A stretch of 64,000 nt of DNA from Progne subis subis (Eukaryota; Chordata; Aves; Passeriformes; Hirundinidae), in assembly GCA_022316685.1 (NCBI GenBank), contig JAKJHU010000181.1, positions 897,194-961,193 of the forward strand. Direction: 5' to 3'. Made by a program: the position numbers and the translations under genes. A model generated the notes under the pieces. The model was not told where the DNA came from. It did no database searches and saw only the letters and a list, made by a program, of their open reading frames with translations. Below are positions 1 through 12,400 of the stretch, piece after piece (the first letter of the stretch is position 1; each line of letters begins with the position of its first letter).

Positions 1-631
1 GGCTCCTTGGGAACAGCCTGTTCCTGCCGTGTCTGCTCCTTGCACTGGGGCACCACCTGCCCTTGCTCTGTGCCTGGCAGCACTGGGAGGGGGCTTTAGG
101 GTCTGTGGGGGCTGCAGGGGCTCCCTGGGGGAGCTCAGGCGGGACCAAAGTGGACTCTGTAATTTGGAGCCTGGATAAATGAGCTGAGCGTGGTGTGAAC
201 ACTCAGCTCTGTAACCTGTGATATACTTTGCTACTGCCCTTCTTCCTAAACCTGACACACCTTTGTTTGAAGTGTTCCAGCAGAATGTTGTTTAGCCAGG
301 GCATTATTACCAGTATCTCAGGCTCCTTTTCTCTATCCTGTGACTCAAGGACAGTTCAGGGCAATTTCTTCCATCCTTCCTCCGTATCAAACTTATCCTG
401 GCAAGTTCATGTTTATTGTTTGTGGTTAATGTTTAATATTTCCCATTACTGGCATCTCATGGTTGATCTTAATTACACCCTTCCAATGTAAGACAAAAGT
501 CAGCGAGCGAGACCGTGCTCAGGCTGGCGCTGGGGCTCAGAGCCTGGCACTGGGCACCCCCTTTTCCCACTCAGCACCCCTTTTCCCACTCAGCACATCT
601 CAGGCTGTGTTGGGAGGGCGGCTGCTCCAGG

Positions 632-700
632 GAATCACGGAATCATTTTGGTTGGAAAAGACTTCTAAGGTCATCAGGTGCAACCTTTGAGCCCAGCCTC
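632..700 (-). repeat. CR1 3'-end fragment
   Basis: GGAATCACGGAATCATTTTG followed by GTTGGAAAAGACTTCTAAGG and TCATCAGGTGCAACC is the reverse complement of the avian CR1 3' end, including its octamer tail of the ATTCTATG type. Only the last 60-70 bp is recognisable. Confidence 0.75.
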
Positions 701-1591
701 TGAGGCCAGGCTGTGTTGGCACAGCGTGCCCGGCGTGGGGCCCAGCAGCTCGCACGTGCTGCATCCAGAGGCACCAGCAGAGGCTGGAGTAGCTCAGGAG
801 GAAGAAAGAGCTGCTCAGTTTGCTTAGTCCGGGCTTTAAACGAGGTTTTGCCTCTCGCTGGCTGGGCCGAATCGTTGGGACGGATCAGTAGAAAGTTTAA
901 AAAAAAGGTAATTAAAAATTAACAGGGGGCAGAGGGCAAAACTCCTGGCAGGACAGCGAGGTGCCTCCTGCTCCGGGGAGCCTGGGAGGTTCCTGTGTGC
1001 CTGTCCCCCAAACCTGGGAGGGGATGAGGGACCTGCCGTGCCTGTGCTCACTGTGTGTGCAGGCAGGGTCCCCTCACCCCCAGGGACCCCTCGCCCTTCG
1101 CTGTGGGGCTCTCAGGCTATAAATACCGGGGGTGTCGAGGGGTGACCCGACACCACCTCTCCCTCAATCACAGTGACATTTTGTCAAATGCCACTGGGGA
1201 GGGGGGTTGCTTATCTGCTGGCACACGCTCTGGTGACCTTCACAGCTCTGGCCAGGTGCCTTCTTGCTGTATTTACACTTATTTATAGCTCTCTCCTCCA
1301 TTCCCACCTCTGCCCTCCTCCCTGGTGCTGTAGGCTGCCGACCCCACACATCCCTCATCCCTCTGGGCTGGGAGGGAGCTGGCACATCCTGGGGGATGAT
1401 GAGGGGCTGGCAGCACCTGGCCATCAGGGGGACCGTGTCCCCTGGCTGGGAGCTGTGGGGACAGCAGGGTTCACCCTGGGTTTGGTCCCAGTGTGGGTCA
1501 CGTCCCCAAAGCCTCCTCGCTCTGCTTCTGGGGCAGCTCAGGAGGGTGCTGGGGGTCTGCAGGCATCCTGAAAGGGGTGAGTGGCTGTGCC

Positions 1592-2069
1592 CAGTGTCAC
1601 ACCAGCCAGCCCAGTGTCACAGCAGCCCAGTGTCACACCAGTCAGTGTCACACCAGTCAGTGTCACACCAGCCAGCCCAGTGTCACACCAGCCCAGTGTC
1701 ACACCAGCTCAGTGTCACACCAGCCCAGTGTCACACCAGCTCAGTGTCACACCAGCCAGCCCAGTGTCACAGCAGCCCAGTGTCACACCAGTCAGTGTCA
1801 CACCAGCCCAGTGTCACACCAGCTCAGTGTCACACCAGCCAGCCCAGTGTCACATCAGCCCAGTGTCACATCAGCTGGTGTCACACCAGTCAGTGTCACA
1901 CCAGTGTCACACCAGCCAGTCCTACACCAGCCCAGTGTCACACCGGTCAGTGTCAAACCAGCCAATGTCACACCAGCCTGTGTCACACCAGTCAGTGTCA
2001 CACCAGTGTCACACCAGCCCAGTGTCACACCAGTGTCACACCAGTGTCACACCAGCCCGTGTCACCAGC
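1592..2069. repeat. 15-bp minisatellite in PPARGC1B intron 1
   Basis: About 480 bp of imperfect copies of CAGTGTCACACCAGC, interspersed with shorter and longer variants (CAGTCAGTGTCACAC, CAGCCAGCC). It creates long open but meaningless frames rich in H, T, S, Q and C. Confidence 0.95.
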
Positions 2070-4271
2070 CCAGCAGCACCTCCCCAGTGAGATCCCACGT
2101 CGGAGCAGCCCCACAATCTCCCTGCAGGGCTGTAATCCCCGTTTGAGGCAGTGTCTGATTACGGATTTCCCTGATAAGCCCAGACAACTCTGCAAAACCC
2201 CTGCCCAAGGATTTTCCTTCCTTTCTCGAGTCACGCCCGGGTGAGGATGAGGATGAGGAGGGAGAAGCTGCCCGGTGGGGCCATGGGAGCAGCACTCGGT
2301 GTTCTCGGCATTTCTCGCCCTCTGCTGCTTTGGGTGCCAGCCTGAACGCCGCTGGCTGATTCGGGGCAGCGCCTGCAGCACGTGTGGATGTATATTTATC
2401 CCTTAATGCCGGGGGAAGGCTCTGGCCGTGCAGGAGGAGCTGAGTCACCATTTGCTCCCCAGCGAGGAGCTGCCTGTTCCCGGCTGTTCCCTTTGGCCCC
2501 GCCGAGGTGCTGCCTCTTCCCTTCCTTTTTTCCATGCAGCGGGGTGGCACGTGAGTGGCAGGGCCATGGCAGAGCAGGATGAGGCTCCTGGAAGGTGCTG
2601 CCAACGCCGGCCCTTCAGAGGCTGCTCCTGTGCAGCTGACTGAGCGCCAGCCCCGCGTGTGCCCTCACCCCGCAGCCCACGCCAAAATTCTTGGCCGTGA
2701 CTTCAAGGGGTTGGACCCAGGGGTTCTGCAGATAAGGGTAATTCCTAGCAGTGCTTTTGTTGGAGGGAGACAGAGGAGAGCACCTGCAGGTCTCTGTGTC
2801 ACGGTCACTGCGCTGTGCCCAGCTCGCTGAGCCAGCGAAGCAGAGCGGACAGAGAGCCGAGCCCCTGCCCTGGTTCAGGCTGCTATTCCCTGGCAGCAGG
2901 GCTGTTCCTGCTCTCCCTGGGGTCGTGGATAGAGCTGTCCCCAGGAGCCAGCAGCCTGACCCCAGCCAGGCCTCTCCAGTCCTGCTGACTGCACTGGCAG
3001 CTGAGTTTGGGGAGCCTAAGTTGACACTGAAGAAGAGGAAAACATTTCCTGTCTGGTTAATCCAGTGTTTGAGTTAGAGCTGGGTTCAGGGAGGAGTCTT
3101 GTGTCTCTTCAGAGAAAAGACCTCACGTGCCAGAGTCCACACTGCTCCAAACCAGAAGAACTGAAAGCGGACGTGTCCCACCTGCTGTCCCCAGGGTGTC
3201 AGGAGCCAGCGCTGAGCTGGGACATCCCTGGATGTGGCTTCAGCCCAGGACGTGTCCCCAGAGCTTCTGGGGACACCAGAGACACCAACCTGCATTGAGC
3301 ACCCTGACAATCGGGCAGGGAGATGGATCAAACCCCTGTGCCAGCTCCTCCTGCTGCCTGGGAAGGACAGACTGGGGACACTGCAAAGGGACAGGGAGTG
3401 AGAGCACTGCTTGCAGCCCCAGAGCACCCTGGAGCTCTTCCATTGCCAGGAGACAAAGGGATGCTGAGCAAGGAGACAGCAGGAGCTCTCCTCCCTGGAG
3501 CAGGGACTCAACAGACACCGCCAGCAGCTCTCTGGTCTCTCTGCCTTGCTGCAGCACACCCAGCCCAGGTGTCTGGGCTGGAGGATGCCTCCCAATTTCT
3601 GAGCATGTCTCCATGGGTGTTCGCTGGCTGCACACCAAGAACCCATGGCTGATCTTCCTACGAAGTCCCGAGTAAAATTAGAACAAAAGTTCACTCGTCT
3701 CCCAAGGCAGCAGGAAGTGCAAAGGGTGGGAAAAGGGAGAGTCGGAGCAGATGAGGTCCCGTGCCCACGGGCAGCCTCCCCATGGCTGCTGGGCAGGAGC
3801 TGGGCCCTTCCCCACCCCCAGGGGCTCTCAGGGCTGCTGTGGGTTCTGAACTGGGAGCGATGGGTTCCCTCTGGAGCCTTGGTGGCTGTGCTGGGTCAGT
3901 GGCACTGCCCAGCAGAGGGGCCTGGGGCGCCCATCCGGGTGCCAGTGGGTGACCCAAATAAGGAAAGGCTGTCCCCGTGTTTTTACAGGAGGAGGAGGAG
4001 GAGACAGAGCTGAGTTTTGGGCATTCCTGTGGTAGCATCCCCAGCGTGGCAGTCCTGCCCCACAGTGCCCAGAGAGGGCAGCTTATTTTTTACCCAGGAG
4101 TTTATTTTTACCCGCCCCTGTTGCCAACGGGGACGTGTCACATCTGTGGAGTTGATCAAAAGACATCCCGAGCACTGGTGTCAGCTGCTCCTTGTGATCT
4201 CAGCACCAGGATCTTTCCCCTTGTGGCATATCAAAAGGAGCAGGAGAATTTGGCTGCTCTGCTATTTTTAA

Positions 4272-4306
4272 TTGCACGCACACACGCACACACAGACACA
4301 CGTATA
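4272..4306. repeat. CA-rich microsatellite
   Basis: Interrupted (CA)n with CGCA variants inside PPARGC1B intron 1. Confidence 0.85.
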
Positions 4307-6029
4307 TCGATGTATGTATGGCTTGGCTAAAAATAAAAGCCTTTGCCTGTGTTCCCATGGGAAGGTTTGGGGAGAAGGGGGAGACAGAATTGTCACAAGA
4401 CTTTTTCTGGAGCAGGAGCTAGAGCGGGGACAGGAAGGCAGGGACGAGCCAAAGCAGGTAAGGGGCACATCTGAAAGGCCAAAGGACATCTGATCCCAGA
4501 GCAGAGGGGACGGAGCAAAGGGAAGGGCAGCATCTGCGTCCCCCAGAGCTGGCAGTGGGGACTCCTGACCTGCTGTGCCTGCTCTGGCACCTGGGAACAA
4601 AGAGTTTTGCAGGGCAGGTTAGAAAATCCCCATCCCCAGGGGTCCAGTGAGGAGTCTCAGCTGCCAGAGCCGCTCAGGGCTGCCCGATGCACTTTGTGGC
4701 ACCACACTTGTGGTATTTACCATACACATCCCTCCAGCAAAAAGGTGAAGGAGGGGTGCTGGGAGAGCATCCCCCAGAGCCGGGGCAGCTCCCAGAGCTT
4801 TGCCTGGGGCAGCAGCAGCAGCAGCTCCCTGCATCCCCCAGCCCCAGTGCAGCCCCTGGGCACAGCTGGGGCATGGCACCGGCTCACCACCAGCCCATGA
4901 AAACACTCTCCCCTGCCCTTGCTGTGCCCTCCGAGGTGCTCTCCCTGTTTTCCACCTCCCCTGGGACTGGGCAGGGTGGGAAGCAGGTGAGAGATGCCAA
5001 ATGGGAGTGAGTGTGTGCACAGGAGTGTCCTTTGGAGTGTCCTAATGTGGTGGGGAGCGTGGCAGACAGGCTCATCAGCCCGGGGCAACACACTCAGTAA
5101 TCCCAGATTATCCCAATTTGAGAAACAAAAAATGAGAGGAGAAAAGAGAGGAAAGCTGTCTTTTCCATTCCTGCAGCTGGGTTTGAAATGGCTTTTTCCT
5201 TCCCTTTGAGTGGCGGAGGAGACCCTTCCAGGGTGCTTCAGCAGGAGGGGCCCCCACACTCCCCTGCAGCCTCTCTCACATGCTCAGATGTTTGCCTGCT
5301 CCAAAATCCATTTGCTCTGTAAATAAACTAGCTTCCCTCCCTGCCAGAAACCTCCCCTTGGGCAGCCAGTGCTGGGAGGAGTCGCACCAGACCTTTCCCC
5401 TCCGTGTTTTAACCTGGACACCGAGGCACTGCCCAAATGCTGGGGCAGACGGCAGGTGCTGGTGCCAGCCCCGGCTCCCTTGGGTGCTGGCTGCAGCCGT
5501 GGGGTCTCGTGGCTGGAAGCTGGGGCAGGTGCCAGCTCCTTTCTGTGGTTAAATGGAGATTTTTAACTCAGTTCCTGCAGCTCACATCGCCCTGTGTGCT
5601 CTCAGACATCCACTCATTTCCGTGCTGCTCTTCTCATCCTGCAGGGAGCAGGGTCTGGGGCGCCTTTGGGATGTCCTGAGCCGTGTCCTGGGGACAGGGT
5701 GAGCACCAGCTGTGAGGCTGGCCCTGTGTGCTGCCCTCCCGGGTCCCTTGTGCTGATCCCCAGGCCACCTGGATATTAGCTGGGTGTCACTTTTAGGGCC
5801 CCAAGGGCAGGAATTGCCCCAAAGAGCCCTGGGGTTGGCTGTGCTGTGCCCTGACCATGTCTCTGCAGGTCCTGCTGCTCCATCCTCTGCCACAGCTGGG
5901 ACACCAGAGGGGGTTTGGTGGCAGCTGTGGGTCTGCTCACAGTGAGCAGTGCCAGGCTGTGCAGATCCATTGGGTGAAAAAGTGCCCTCCACACCCTGCC
6001 AGTGCCATGTCACTGCTCCTGGAGGGGCT

Positions 6030-6208
6030 GGGAGCACCGGGGCTGGGATCGCTGTGCCCGCAGAGCACCAGGGCTGGGATCACTGCCCACGGAGCACCAG
6101 GGCTGGGATCGCTGTGCCCATGGAGCACCGGGGCTGGGGTCGCTGTGCCCATGGAGCACTGGGGCTGGGGTCGCTGTGCCCGCAGAGCACTGGGGCTGGG
6201 ATTGCTGT
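6030..6208. repeat. About 30-bp minisatellite just upstream of PPARGC1B exon 2
   Basis: Six imperfect copies of a unit containing GAGCACCGGGGCTGGGATCG plus CTGTGCCC. The array ends about 80 bp before the exon 2 acceptor. Confidence 0.9.
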
Positions 6209-6285
6209 CCCCATGGGGGGACCTGCTGCCTTTTCTGCCTGCACCTGCATGCTCAGCCCGTGTCTTTCTCCTTTCCCGTGTGCAG

Positions 6286-6459
6286 TATGAGGTGTCTGGC
6301 GAGGAGCACCTCTACTCCGACTTCCCTGAGATCGATCTGTCCCAGCTGGACGCCGGGGACCTGGACTCTGCCAGCTGCTTCAGCGAGCTGCAGTGGGGCG
6401 GGGAGCACTCGGAGACTGACTCCAGCCAGTACAGCACCGACGACTCCGAGCTCTTCCAG
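6286..6459 (+). CDS. PPARGC1B: PPARGC1B exon 2
   Basis: 58 codons, phase 0 at both ends, acceptor TGCAG at 6281-6285 and donor at 6460. Encodes the acidic activation region with [10 protein letters not shown], the cysteine/FSELQW segment and STDDSELFQ. In human this is the second coding exon, so about 26 N-terminal residues must come from an exon outside the window. Confidence 0.95.
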
Positions 6460-9400
6460 GTACCCCCATCCCCCCGAGCACCGAGGCAGGTGGAGGAGGA
6501 GAGGGAGGGTGGGAGTTGGGAACACACACACAACTATTAATATCTCCTCCCCAGCTGATTAGTGCTCCATTAATTTGTGCACTGGCTCTAAATGGGGCGA
6601 GCGGAGTAGGGCTAAGGAGGAGGAGGAGGAGGAGGAGGCTGCTGCTGAGCCAGCCCTCCTGTGCTGGATTATTCACAGGGAGTCGCAGCCAGGGTGCAGC
6701 GTGTCCTGTTCCATTCCCGGAATGCCAGGGCGGCAGCGCGGGGGTCTCTGCACAGGAAGAATTCCCTTCCCAGGAGCTCAGAGCAGCCCCTTCCTCTGTT
6801 TTCCCAGCTCCTCCTCTGTGTGGGGCTGGGCTTCCTTGGGCAGGGGGGCTGGTGCCTCTCCTGGGCTCTGGGATGGATGCATGGCTGTGCCAGCGTGGTG
6901 CACAGCTGGGGCAGGGCTGCTCCACGTCCCTCTGCTCCCATCTTTCATCTCCTGCAGCTGTGGGGACAGGGCAGGGCTGTGGGCACAGCGCAGACAGCTT
7001 GGGAGCTGGGAGATGCAGAGGGGACTGGGCACAGAGCCGGCTGGGCAGCCCCAACACCATGCCCTGGGTGTGCCTGTCCTTGGGGCTGGGGTCTCTGTGC
7101 CCTCCTGAGCAGCGCCTAGGCCTTTTACTCTTTGCACAAGGAGGTCGTGAGCCACTGGTACCAGCCAATCACCAGCCCTGGGTTACATTTTGGGAGGAGG
7201 AGGATTTCTAGTTAAACAAGGAGATTAAAAAATAATAATAAAAAAAGCCTCGATATTTTCTAACCTGCCCATAATAACAACAGCCCTCTGGCTTTTACGC
7301 CGGGCTGATGCTGTGCTTGAAAATGGTCCAGCCCAGCTGAGGGACCTTCATCACGAGATGCATATTTTCCGTGAACTTCCTGGGGAAAAGATAAACAGAA
7401 AAGAAATGCAAAAGCCAGGCCGATGAGGAGCAGTGGACTGTGATGAAATGTATCCCACTGAACTTGTGTGCGCAGCAATCTCGTGCCAATAACAGGAGGA
7501 AAAGAAATGGAGCCAAAAATGGAGCATCCTGCTGCCTTTCCCTGGAGCCTGCTCTAGTAACTGCGAGCAAGGTTAGGGCATGGAACAAAAGATGTTTAAT
7601 TTTCAAACAAGGGGAGAGAAGCACGGGAGGCTGCGTGCAGGCAGCAGTCCTGCCCGTGAGCCTGGCTTTACCCCTGTGCTAATTTTATCGCTGATGGTAG
7701 CCTGCTTCTCGTTGGACACGGTTTACATTCAGATTGTGATGGAGGAGAACCAGAAAAGAAGGGAATCCTGGCTCGCTCCAGCCATTCCTCAGCTTCTGCA
7801 TCCTCTTCTGGGCTTCAGCACTGTATCGTCAGACTGGAAGGGAACTCGTGGGGCTGGGAGGGCGCAGGGAAGGCTGGAGGTGCACCAGCAAAGCCAAAGC
7901 CCAGATGAAGAGAGGGACCCAAGTCAAGCTGGAGCAGGGGGCATGGGGAAGGCAGGAGCCCTGCCTGGACCAGAGTGAGATGTGCCTTGCACTACAGCTC
8001 CTCTGAGCCAGTTTTTGGGTGAACAGCGTGGTCTGGGGATGCTGATGGGAGATTTGGGAGTGGCTGTGGCTGTGCTCTGGATAGGCTCTCTCACAGAGCA
8101 CTGGGTGCACCAGCTTTAAGGGTGAGGGCTGAGAGCCCCTGAGGAGCTGGAGGTGCCTGTGTTCGGGGGCTTCTAGTGAACACAAAGCTCAGAGTGGTTT
8201 TGTCACAAGCTGTGGCAGCGGTGCAGCCCGGGCAGAGCTTCCCCTGTGCCCTCCTGGGAGGCTGTGCCCTCTCGTCCACTGGGCAGCCCTGGCTGAGCTC
8301 ACAGCTTGCAGCTCTTGCAGCCCAGAGTCAGGAGGGTTTGGGCCAGGAGCTTTTTCCTCATAGATCCTTCATCTGCTGCTGTTTGCCTCATGGTGGGGTG
8401 GAGGGTCTGCTGGAAAAGAAGATGCTCTGATTCATTCTCCTGCTGGTGCAGGTGGACAGACTGATGCTCCTTTTCCAGGTCCCTCCTCATCCCATCCTCG
8501 TGCTGTGCTGCGAAAAAGCTCCCACAGTGGGGTCACTGGGAAGCGTGGGAGCTGCTGTGGCTCTGCTGGTCCCCGTCCCCTCTCCATCACCCCGGGGACC
8601 CTCCGCCCAGCCTAACACCCCCTTTCTTCTCTGCCTGCTCCTTTCAGATAATAGACAGCGAGAACGAAGCGCTGCTGGCAGCCCTCACCGAGACTTTGGA
8701 TGATATACAGGGAGATGACATGGGCCTGGCTGCCTTCCGAACTATGGAAGAGGGGGACACGCTCCACTCCGCCACCACCTCACCCGCCCCTTCCCCCAAA
8801 CCCACCGCCCCGGTCACGGGGGGGCCGCCCCCGGCCCCCGAGTGTGATGAGCTGTCTCTAGTAAGAACCCACTTCCTACTGTTTAAGGTGGATTTGGATG
8901 AGCCCCAGATAAGCCGGCTGCATGGGTATGATAGGAAGCCAAGGTCTGAATTTTTTCATTCTAGGCTTAAAACTCTCTTTAACCGTCAATACCAAAGCAT
9001 ATACTTGTATTGTATACGTATACATGTTCTGCATCATCGCTGTCACCTCCATCACCATCCTCACGGGAACCAGCTGTGTGTATACAAACCCACCGATGGA
9101 CGGGGTGGGGGCGGGTGGCAGAGGGCTGGGGGCTGCTTTGGCACACCCACTCCTGCTCTCAATGCCACCTGCAGGTGTGAGGCTGCCCGGGGCTCTCCCT
9201 GCCTCATCCCAGCCCTGTGCCCGTGGGCAGTGGTGTTCATTCCCCCTGGCACTGCCCCGGGCTGAGCTCCCTGCTGTCACAAGAGGGGCTTGCCCGAGTG
9301 CCAGCCCCTGCCCTCGGCTTTCAGTGGGAGGGTTTGACCCTCCCTGTGCCTTCCACCAAAGCCCCTCAAGGGGCTGTGTGGCCTTCAGCCCCTCCAGATT

Positions 9401-12400
9401 CGGTGGCTGGAGCATCCCACTGGGTTCCCTGCAATACCGGGGCTCCAGCCCCACTCCCCTTCCTGGCCAGGATGAACTGGGAGCATTTCCTGCCATCCCT
9501 GGCAGGTTCCCTGGCACAGGACCCCCAGCCTGCTCCCTGCTGCGGCTCTGGGTCCTCCCCAGAGCCCCCAGCCCGGCCCCGGGGTGTCCCCAAAAGCCCA
9601 GCAAAGGGGAGGAGTGACATCCAGTGGTGACAGCGTGCATTTCCACCGCCCCCGCCCCGCGGGGTATATATCACACATGACCTGTATGTGTATATATAGG
9701 ATGTATACGTTGCAGGGGCGGGCGGGAAGGGGTGCTGGGCGCTTCCACCAACAGGAGCCTCACTCCTAAAGCGGCGGGTGCCCCGGCTGGCATTTCCTGG
9801 CAGACCCTGCCCCGGGCACCCCTTTTCTATCCCTCTCTAACCCCCCAGGGCTCCGTGCCCCCCGGGAGCCCCAGATCTGTCTCTTCCTGCAGTCCCCGGT
9901 GCCTACGCAGTCGTCTTGCTGTCGAGCTGTTGTCGCCTCGGGTTGTTAGCGCCACATGGGCACAATCTCAAATGTCGTTGCTGGGTGTGGGATCTGGGGT
10001 GGTTTTTTTTTTTTTTCCCTCCCCCTGACCAAAACTGGGGTTGAGTGGAAAGAGCAGGTTGTGCTGACCGTGCTGTCAGAAGCGGTGGCACTGCGGGGTG
10101 GCCTGGGGAAAACCCTCTCCCATTGCCTGTGGGCTCGGCACGGTGCTGGGGGATCCTCGAGATCCCACAGGGATTTGCATCTGCAGAACGCCTTGAGAGC
10201 TCATTAATGAGTCAAGGCCCTCTGTGGATGTTTTGGCTAAATGAGCCTCGCAAGGGGACAGCGAGCTGTCCAAACCCATCCCTCACACCGGTGTAAAGCC
10301 TCTGTCACCTCAGGGCAGAACTGGTGGAGTGAGAAGCTGGGATGCCACGGCAGCTCCTGTGTGTCTGACACTGGCGGGGAGGAGGGAGATTCCCTCCTGT
10401 CCTCACTGCCCCAGCCTGCCTGGGGGTCCTTGGGCTCAATGCTGTGGGGACAGCCTCAACCCCCACAGGGCTGCACGCAGCCAGGCACCTGCCCCACAGC
10501 CACCAAGAGCTGGCAAATCCTAACCCCAAACCTCCCTGCCTGATTTTTTTCGCCCCATTTTTGGGTGGGATGCTCGATGATGGATGCGCTCACACGTGAG
10601 CCAAGGGGCTGAGGGTGTTTGGCGTTTATCTCCTGCCCTCGCTGCGATGCCGACCCCTTTTCTTGCCCCTTCTCTTTGCAGCTGAAGAAGCTGCTCCTGT
10701 CTCCGTCGCCTCCGAGCTGCGAGGCCCAGCGGGACGGGAGCGCCCGGCGCCCGGGGACCCCAAAGTCCCGGCCCGCACGGCCCTGCACAAAGGTACTGCC
10801 TGCAGCCCCTGCAGCACCCACCGCTGTCCCAAATGGGGCTGGTGGGGAGCGTGGGCAGCCTCTGGGCTGGGCAAGGGGTTGGGGACAGGCAGGGACTGTC
10901 ACCTGCAGCGCTCCCGTCCCTGTCTGGGCTCTGCGCAACTCTAGACTTTGTGCTGTGCTAAGAAGCACCTTGATCTCCCCTGAGCCCAGGGGAGTTTGGT
11001 CTCTGCCAGTTTCTCTGAGCGCCCATTTGTGAAATGAAGCATGTGAAAGCCCCCTGTGCTCCCTGGGCACCCCCTTGCCCCCCTCCCTGCTGACTGAGCC
11101 CAAGCCACAGCACCAGTCATAGTGCAGAGCCCACCCCAACACTTCAGATGATGTGAAACCCGGCAGAAGGTGCCACCAGAGATTTTTCCTGCCTTGCTAA
11201 TGGTAATTGTGCGGTGCATTAGGCCTGGCAAATCAGATTGTGTGGGAAGAGCAGCAGATCTCTCCTGGGGAGAAGGAGCATCACTGCGTGCAGGAGGGGC
11301 AGCACTGGGGCACGGGGCTGACCCCAGCGAGGCCGGGTGCTGGTGAGGCAGAACTGGGGGGTTCGAGGGTGTGGGGTGGCTCTGTCAGCCTCGCCCTGGG
11401 GTCGTGGCAGCGGGGCTCGGGGCTGACTTTCTCCTCTCTCCTCTCGGAAGGTGGAGGGTCCCCGGGACAGGAGGGCGAGCGTCCCACAGGCACAGAGCCG
11501 CAGCTGCACGGAGCTGCACCGGCACCTCACCTCCAGCACCTCCTGCTCCCACACCAAAGCCCCCCAGGCACCCGAGGAGTGCCCCGGCAGCGCCCACCAC
11601 CCATCCCCGGGCACCTGCGCCCATCACGAGGACGACAGCGACTCCAGCGAGGACTCGCTGAGCTCCGGCGACTCTGCGGCCAGCCTGTCCTCGGCAGAGG
11701 ATGGCACGGGCGGGCAGTTCTCGTGCGAGGGAGAGCTGCACTCGGTGGTGGAGCTGATCCGCTACATGCACACCTACTGCCTGCCCCCTCGCAAGCTGCC
11801 CGCCCGCGACCCCGCCGACGCCAAGCCCCAGCAGCCCTGCAGCCCCTTCAAGAGAGCCAAACCGGACTGTGCCCCCGCGCCGGGCAGCGCCCAGGGCCGG
11901 CCGGGCTGCGCCTGGCAGGCGGCGGGCGGCTGCAAGAAACCCGGAGCATCCTTCTCCATCCTAAAGGAGCTGCTGGCACGGGACCTGCTGTGCGACGTGA
12001 GCAAGCCGTACCGCCTGGGCAAGCCGGTGTACGCGGCCCTGGCGCGGCCGCCCGGCTCCTGCTCCCCCGTGCCGCCTGCTGGGGACGATGCCAGGGCGAG
12101 AGCGGCGGCGGAGAAGGGCGAGCACCGGCAGAGCCCCGAGGAGGAGGCGCCGCGGGAGCCGGGCGACCTTGAGGACGATGCTGGGAAGCAGGAGGGCGCA
12201 GGGAAGGCGGCCCGCAGGCAGGACGGCGCGGTTTACGCCGTGCGCCGCTCCAAGAGACTCAACCCCGAGCTCGGGCACTGGCTCTCCTTCCTCGACGAGC
12301 CCCACGCCGAGTCCTCCGCGCCCACAGGCTGCAGGGAGGCCGCACCGTGCCCGCTGCTGGAGGGCTTCTCTGCCGAAGAGCCGGCGGCCGAAGTGGAGGT

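Larger units (their letters stand above)
1..6285 (+). other. PPARGC1B: 3' part of PPARGC1B intron 1
   Basis: No exon is recognisable upstream of 6286. The stretch is GC-rich intron with two minisatellites, a CA repeat and a CR1 scrap, listed separately. I looked by eye for the miR-378 hairpin that intron 1 hosts in mammals and did not find it; it is expected farther upstream. Confidence 0.7.

Noticed and set aside
1264..2244. 326-codon + strand frame rich in H, T, S, Q and C
   Set aside because: Frame created by the 15-bp minisatellite; no start context, splice support or family similarity.
1..6285. miR-378 hairpin expected in PPARGC1B intron 1
   Set aside because: No match by eye to the mature sequence on either strand; probably upstream of the window.
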